A program made the position numbers and the translations under genes. A stretch of 9,567 nt of DNA from an uncultured Eubacteriales bacterium (GTDB lineage Bacteria > Bacillota_A > Clostridia > Christensenellales > Aristaeellaceae), in contig CADBLV010000049.1 of the NCBI GenBank assembly GCA_902795555.1, positions 1 to 9,567 of the forward strand, written 5' to 3'. Shown here piece after piece: positions 6,581 to 9,567 of the stretch. How positions within the stretch are numbered: the stretch's first letter is position 1; every line of letters begins with the position of its first letter. The notes under the pieces are model-generated. The model worked only from the letters and a program-made list of their open reading frames with translations. It was not told the origin of the DNA and ran no database searches.

Positions 6581-7074
6581 GGGGAAATCACCAGCCTGCG
6601 GTCAGATTCATCGTCTTCAAAGACAACGCCTTCCTCTTTATAACGCTTTAAAACGAAGCTGGTGGCCGTTCCGGTGACTGTTTCCAGAGTGGAAAGCTTG
6701 CTGGATACAAACCCGGCCAGTTCTTTCAGGGTTCTGGCTTCCACAAGCACCAGCAGGTCATAGGATCCGGACATCAAATAAACGCTTTTCACCTCGTCAA
6801 AGCGATAAATCCGCCGGGCGATGGCATCAAATCCCATATCCCGCTGGGGAGTTACCCGAACTTCAATCATGGCTTCTACTCTCTCCCGATCCGTCAGATC
6901 CCAGTTGATGATCGGTGAATAGCGAAGAATAATCCGCTTTTTTTCCAGCCGGTCAATCACATCGGCGGTCTCTTCCATGGTTGCGCCGGTCATGGCGGAA
7001 AGTTTCTCCAGGGAAAGCCGGCAATCCTCTTTCAGAAGATCCAGCACTGCCGATTCCAGCTTTGTCAAGGCCAA
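6577..7074 (-). CDS. Lrp/AsnC family transcriptional regulator (AlaR/YugG-like)
   Basis: A 165-residue regulator. Residues 1-55 form a winged helix-turn-helix (LEKLSAMTGATMEETADVID is the recognition region), and residues about 66-145 form the ligand-binding RAM domain with SVYLMSGSYDLLVLVE (98-113), a segment with the GxYDL pattern of Lrp proteins. INW (56-58) and the RIYRF..VKSVYLMSG pattern match the AlaR/YugG branch, which in B. subtilis sits next to and controls the alanine transaminase gene. The start is TTG at 7072-7074, backed by GAGAGGAAG six bases upstream; a second TTG two codons later is an alternative, and the first ATG comes only inside the helix-turn-helix. It is first in the operon, so it probably controls its own transcript in response to an amino acid. 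The C-terminus after about 150 is acidic then basic and looks like a short tail. Confidence 0.9.
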   Translation of the reverse strand: MALTKLESAVLDLLKEDCRLSLEKLSAMTGATMEETADVIDRLEKKRIILRYSPIINWDLTDRERVEAMIEVRVTPQRDMGFDAIARRIYRFDEVKSVYLMSGSYDLLVLVEARTLKELAGFVSSKLSTLETVTGTATSFVLKRYKEEGVVFEDDESDRRLVISP

Positions 7075-7119
7075 ACACTTCCTCTCTTATGCAAACGTTC
7101 AGCTCGCATCTTCGATTCG

Positions 7120-7159
7120 GTCCGGATCATAGTTCTGCGCTTGATGTGCGATCACGGAC
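7120..7159 (-). promoter_or_regulatory. Stem-loop in the leader of the regulator-aminotransferase operon
   Basis: GTCCGGATC (7120-7128) pairs with GATC-A-CGGAC (7150-7159) with one bulged base. Inside, GCGC (7137-7140) can pair with GTGC (7146-7149) around TTGAT. That gives about 13 bp with an asymmetric internal loop, located in the leader about 25-65 nt after the predicted start site and about 45 nt before the TTG start codon. No T run follows, so it is not a terminator. It may be a leader structure or, as DNA, an operator for the Lrp-type protein. Confidence 0.42.
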
Positions 7160-7188
7160 AAAACCAGGTTCACATGAAAACCAATCCG

Positions 7189-7217
7189 ATTTTACAACAG
7201 AACACATTTTATGACAA
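7189..7217 (-). promoter_or_regulatory. Predicted sigma-A promoter of the four-gene minus-strand operon
   Basis: TTGTCA (7217-7212, 5 of 6) and TAAAAT (7194-7189, 5 of 6) with a 17-bp spacer on the minus strand. Start near 7183, leader about 110 nt. The stretch 7075-7376 holds no gene; it contains this promoter, the divergent promoter at 7259-7287, and leader structures for both sides. Confidence 0.72.
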
Positions 7218-7258
7218 GAGGATTATGAATCGCTGCGCCAATTGTACCAAAAAAGGGA

Positions 7259-7287
7259 TTTACAATCCTCTGCGGGGATGATAAAAT
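7259..7287 (+). promoter_or_regulatory. Predicted sigma-A promoter of the membrane protein-tilS transcript
   Basis: TTTACA (7259-7264, 5 of 6) and TAAAAT (7282-7287, 5 of 6) with a 17-bp spacer. Start near 7294 gives a leader of about 83 nt. The leader includes a small GC-rich hairpin (CCGG-CTTG-CCGG, 7326-7337) that may extend through TTTTC/GAAAA (7322-7326 with 7344-7348). The -35 box of the divergent minus promoter is about 40 bp away. Confidence 0.7.
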
Positions 7288-7376
7288 CTATGATTGACCT
7301 GTTTTCTTTCGCGCAGGCGTGTTTTCCGGCTTGCCGGCCGGGAGAAAAGGGACCTATGAAATGAAAGGAAAGGGAC

Positions 7377-9020
7377 ATGAATCAGGATCAACGGAATTCA
7401 TCTTATCAGGCTTCACAGCCCGGATCCCCCTACGGCTATCCGCCGCAGAATTCCGGCTATCCATACAATCCTCCCAACCCTCAGCAGGCCTTTTCCACCG
7501 GGGGATACAATCCTTCCAGCCCTCAACAGGGGTTTTCTGCCGGGGGATATCAGAACCAGGGAGCGCAGGGGAACCCGGGATTTACCGGAGCCGGACAGAC
7601 TTATTCCACACCCGGCTATCCTCCTTCCGGTTATGGTACTCAGGGATATTCCAACGCCGGATATTCCGCTCAGGGCCAGGGCTATGCCGGTTCGGGCTAT
7701 ACGGGGCAGGGCCAGGGCTATGCCGGCCCGGGATATACGGGTCAGGCTCAGAACTATGTCGGTACGGGATATACGGGACAGGCTCAGAGCTATGGCGGTC
7801 AGGGATACGATCCTCAGAATCAGGGCTATGCCGGCCAGGCTTTTCAGGCTCAGGGGCAGAGCTATGCGCAGCCGCCTCAGCCATATCCGGCGACCTATCC
7901 CCAGGGCGGTTATACCTCCTCTGCCTACGGCGGCGCCCAGCCCCCGAATTCCTATCCCCAGATGGGCCGTCAGACAGACAACAGGAATCCGGTCGGCCAG
8001 ATGCCGATCAACGGCGGAGGTTATGTGCCCCAGCCTGTGAAGGTGAAGCGGATGCCCTTCGCCTTCAATGACACCCTGCTTATTGCGATCGGCGGTTTTC
8101 TGGCAGCCCTGCTGGCCGTGAGCCTTTTCGTGCCGGGGCTGTCCGTGCTCAAATGGATCTTCCTGGCCCTGACTGCGGGCATGATTGCGCTGATGTGGAT
8201 TCGTCCGATTACCGCGAACAACAAACGTCTTTGCTTTACCATTGTGTTTGCCGCCCTGTCCGCAGTGGCAGTGATCAGCGCGCTGAATCTGGGCGGAGGC
8301 ACCGCGGATCCCCAGAATCCCGGCAAAACGGGCACTGTATCCACGAGCGGACAGAACACGGCAGCATCTCCGGCCGGCGCGGTTCTCGCAGTGAACCCCA
8401 CGGTCGCTCCCGCCGAGGAAACGCCGGAGCCGGATACCGGTTCGGACGTAACGACCCGGCTATACCAGTTCTTCCAGTATTGGAGCGCAAATCAGACGGA
8501 AGAGATGCTTTCCCTGTGTTCTCCCTCCTGGCAGAGCAAAACGGATAATCCGAAGGCGGAGCTCTTTGGCCTTCTGGCCAACCGGACGCCTCTGGACTAT
8601 AACTTCGAAAATGTCTCCGGCACCAACAGCGATCAGAGCCGAACCGTGACCCTCAACACCCTGATCGACCGGAACAACGGCAAGGATCCTTCCCGCTATC
8701 GACTGAATGTCATCATGGTGAAGGATGGGGATACCTGGTATGTGAATCCCCAGAGCCTTCAAACGTATGAGGCCGCTGATACTCCGGATCCGAATGTGAC
8801 GCCCACCCCGGCTCCCACGGAGGAGATGCATGCCGACGCGAACACTGTTCTGTATTACAATCCGGACGGAGGAACCAAGTATCACCTGGATCCGAATTGC
8901 AAGAGCACGCATCAGAAGTATCTTCCTTTTAAAGGCCACTTCACCTACAGCGAGATTAACAAGTCCGAGTATGTGAAGCTTTCTCCCTGCAATGTCTGCG
9001 GGGCGCCTCTCAGGCCATGA
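7377..9020 (+). CDS. Membrane protein with Gln/Gly/Tyr/Pro-rich tail, three TM helices and C-terminal Cys/His module
   Basis: A 547-residue protein of unknown function. Residues 1-220 are low complexity (Gln, Gly, Tyr, Pro, Ser, Ala; almost no charge), with six 12-residue repeats at 95-166 of the form GYTGQxQxYxGx. KVKR (222-225) then precedes three hydrophobic segments at about 233-252, 257-275 and 284-303. By the positive-inside rule the tail is cytoplasmic and the C-terminal half outside. After a Pro/Thr/Glu-rich linker, residues 358-465 form a compact domain (TRLYQFFQYWS..., then strands VTLNTLI and YRLNVIMV) that resembles a small NTF2/DUF4878-like fold only in pattern. A second linker leads to a terminal module with YHLDPNC (502-508) and CNVC (538-541), the Y-H-x4-C ... 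C-x2-C pattern seen at the C-termini of some secreted Bacillota nucleases and lipoproteins, a likely metal site. AAAGGAAAGGG precedes the ATG. Overlaps tilS by ATGA. Confidence 0.85.
   Translation: MNQDQRNSSYQASQPGSPYGYPPQNSGYPYNPPNPQQAFSTGGYNPSSPQQGFSAGGYQNQGAQGNPGFTGAGQTYSTPGYPPSGYGTQGYSNAGYSAQGQGYAGSGYTGQGQGYAGPGYTGQAQNYVGTGYTGQAQSYGGQGYDPQNQGYAGQAFQAQGQSYAQPPQPYPATYPQGGYTSSAYGGAQPPNSYPQMGRQTDNRNPVGQMPINGGGYVPQPVKVKRMPFAFNDTLLIAIGGFLAALLAVSLFVPGLSVLKWIFLALTAGMIALMWIRPITANNKRLCFTIVFAALSAVAVISALNLGGGTADPQNPGKTGTVSTSGQNTAASPAGAVLAVNPTVAPAEETPEPDTGSDVTTRLYQFFQYWSANQTEEMLSLCSPSWQSKTDNPKAELFGLLANRTPLDYNFENVSGTNSDQSRTVTLNTLIDRNNGKDPSRYRLNVIMVKDGDTWYVNPQSLQTYEAADTPDPNVTPTPAPTEEMHADANTVLYYNPDGGTKYHLDPNCKSTHQKYLPFKGHFTYSEINKSEYVKLSPCNVCGAPLRP
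7659..7874 (+). repeat. Six tandem 36-bp (12-residue) repeats in the low-complexity tail
   Basis: Six in-frame units encode residues 95-166, each beginning Gly-Tyr (Ala-Phe in the last) and centred on Gln-x-Gln-x-Tyr. Units two to four are the most alike (GYTGQGQGYAGP, GYTGQAQNYVGT, GYTGQAQSYGGQ), and the outer units have diverged. The DNA repeats less perfectly than the protein, which suggests selection on residue pattern or old expansion. Confidence 0.8.
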
Positions 9021-9567
9021 CGGGGCTGGACAGCCTCCGTCATCGGATGGCTTCTCTTCCGGAGGGCCGACTGCTGGTGGGGCTCTCCGGCGGCGCAGAC
9101 AGCGTCGCGTTGTTGCTGGCGACTCTGGGCAGGGAACGAACCGATGTTTTCGCTGTTCACGTCAATCACGGCCTTCGGGGGGCGGAATCGGAGGAGGATG
9201 AAGCCTTTGTCCGGCAGCTCTGCCGGAATTACAAAGTCCCGCTGATTGTCCGCCGGGTTTTTCTCCGGGGCAAACGGAGTGAAAGCGCCGCCCGGGGTGC
9301 CAGGTTTGAGGCTTTTCGCGCCGCCATGGCGGAAACGGGGGCGGACGCCCTGCTGCTGGCTCACAACCGGGACGATCGGGCAGAGACTTATCTGATGCGG
9401 CTTTTACGGGGCAGCGGTCCGGATGGCCTGGCCTGTATGCCGGAATCGGACGAGCGTCTTGGATTTCTTCTCCTGCGGCCCCTGCTTTCTCTGGGCCGGG
9501 AAGAAGTTCGGGAAGCGCTGGCAGCAGACGGCATCTCCTGGCGGGAGGACTCCAGCAATGAGGACGA
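9017..9567 (+). CDS. tilS: tRNA(Ile)-lysidine synthetase TilS, N-terminal part; continues beyond the window
   Basis: An open frame of 183 codons runs to the window edge. TilS uses ATP to attach lysine to C34 of tRNA-Ile2(CAU), so that it reads AUA and is charged with Ile. The PP-loop SGGADS is at 24-29, HVNHGLRG at 48-55, and further on come AHNRDDRAET (the family form is usually HxxDDQAET, so Arg replaces Gln), LLRGSG, and DSSN near the edge, matching the family's DxSN site. The start ATG overlaps the stop of the membrane-protein gene (ATGA at 9017-9020), and only a weak GGGG lies upstream, so translation probably depends on re-initiation. In Bacillota tilS is commonly followed by hpt and ftsH, which would lie outside this window. 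The gene is normally essential. Confidence 0.93.
   Translation, partial: MTGLDSLRHRMASLPEGRLLVGLSGGADSVALLLATLGRERTDVFAVHVNHGLRGAESEEDEAFVRQLCRNYKVPLIVRRVFLRGKRSESAARGARFEAFRAAMAETGADALLLAHNRDDRAETYLMRLLRGSGPDGLACMPESDERLGFLLLRPLLSLGREEVREALAADGISWREDSSNED

Noticed and set aside
5792..6643. Plus-strand open frame of 283 codons opposite the aminotransferase
   Set aside because: Antisense shadow; the minus strand carries the lysine, NPTG and arginine motifs in order.
7319..8071. Plus-strand frame of 250 codons overlapping the low-complexity tail
   Set aside because: It is an out-of-frame reading of the 36-bp repeats, which stay open in several frames. It ends where the repeats and tail end, while the chosen frame continues into membrane helices and a domain.

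Overview
The window looks like a chromosomal segment of a moderately GC-rich Bacillota, most likely a Clostridia/Eubacteriales-type gut or rumen bacterium. The reasons are strong AGGAGG-type ribosome binding sites, TTG starts, sigma-A style promoters with 17-bp spacers, a tRNA-Cys gene without an encoded CCA, and gene families typical of that group (a PgcA-type phosphosugar mutase and an AlaR/AlaT-like pair). This placement is inference from style and protein families. I see no insertion sequence, integrase, CRISPR array or prophage gene.

Layout: (1) 1-84, the 3' part of tRNA-Cys(GCA) and its terminator. (2) 165-662, a promoter, a leader of about 130 nt, a 96-residue double zinc-ribbon protein and a bidirectional terminator. 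(3) 680-3072, minus strand: a consensus promoter, a leader carrying a long imperfect hairpin, an unrecognised 177-residue protein, then the PgcA-like phosphoglucomutase/phosphomannomutase. (4) 3123-7217, minus strand: a tight four-gene operon that starts at a good promoter and reads Lrp/AsnC regulator, class I aminotransferase (AlaR/AlaT-like pair), secreted CapA-family protein, phosphonopyruvate decarboxylase. (5) 7259-9567, plus strand, divergent from (4): a promoter, a 547-residue membrane protein with a long Gln/Gly/Tyr/Pro-rich N-terminal tail made partly of 12-residue repeats and a Cys/His C-terminal module, and then the first third or more of tilS (tRNA-Ile lysidine synthetase), overlapping it by ATGA.

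How the genes may work together: in the minus-strand operon the regulator and aminotransferase form the known alanine-transaminase pair. The unusual part is the coupling to an exported CapA protein and a thiamine-diphosphate decarboxylase of the phosphonopyruvate family, with no PEP mutase and no phosphonoacetaldehyde-processing gene in view. A transamination-then-decarboxylation route acting on phosphonoalanine/phosphonopyruvate (or the sulfonate analogue cysteate/sulfopyruvate) is a hypothesis worth testing. The second notable item is the membrane protein with an FUS-like low-complexity tail, translationally coupled to the essential tRNA-modifying gene tilS. The remaining genes (mutase, zinc ribbon, tRNA) look like ordinary housekeeping functions.
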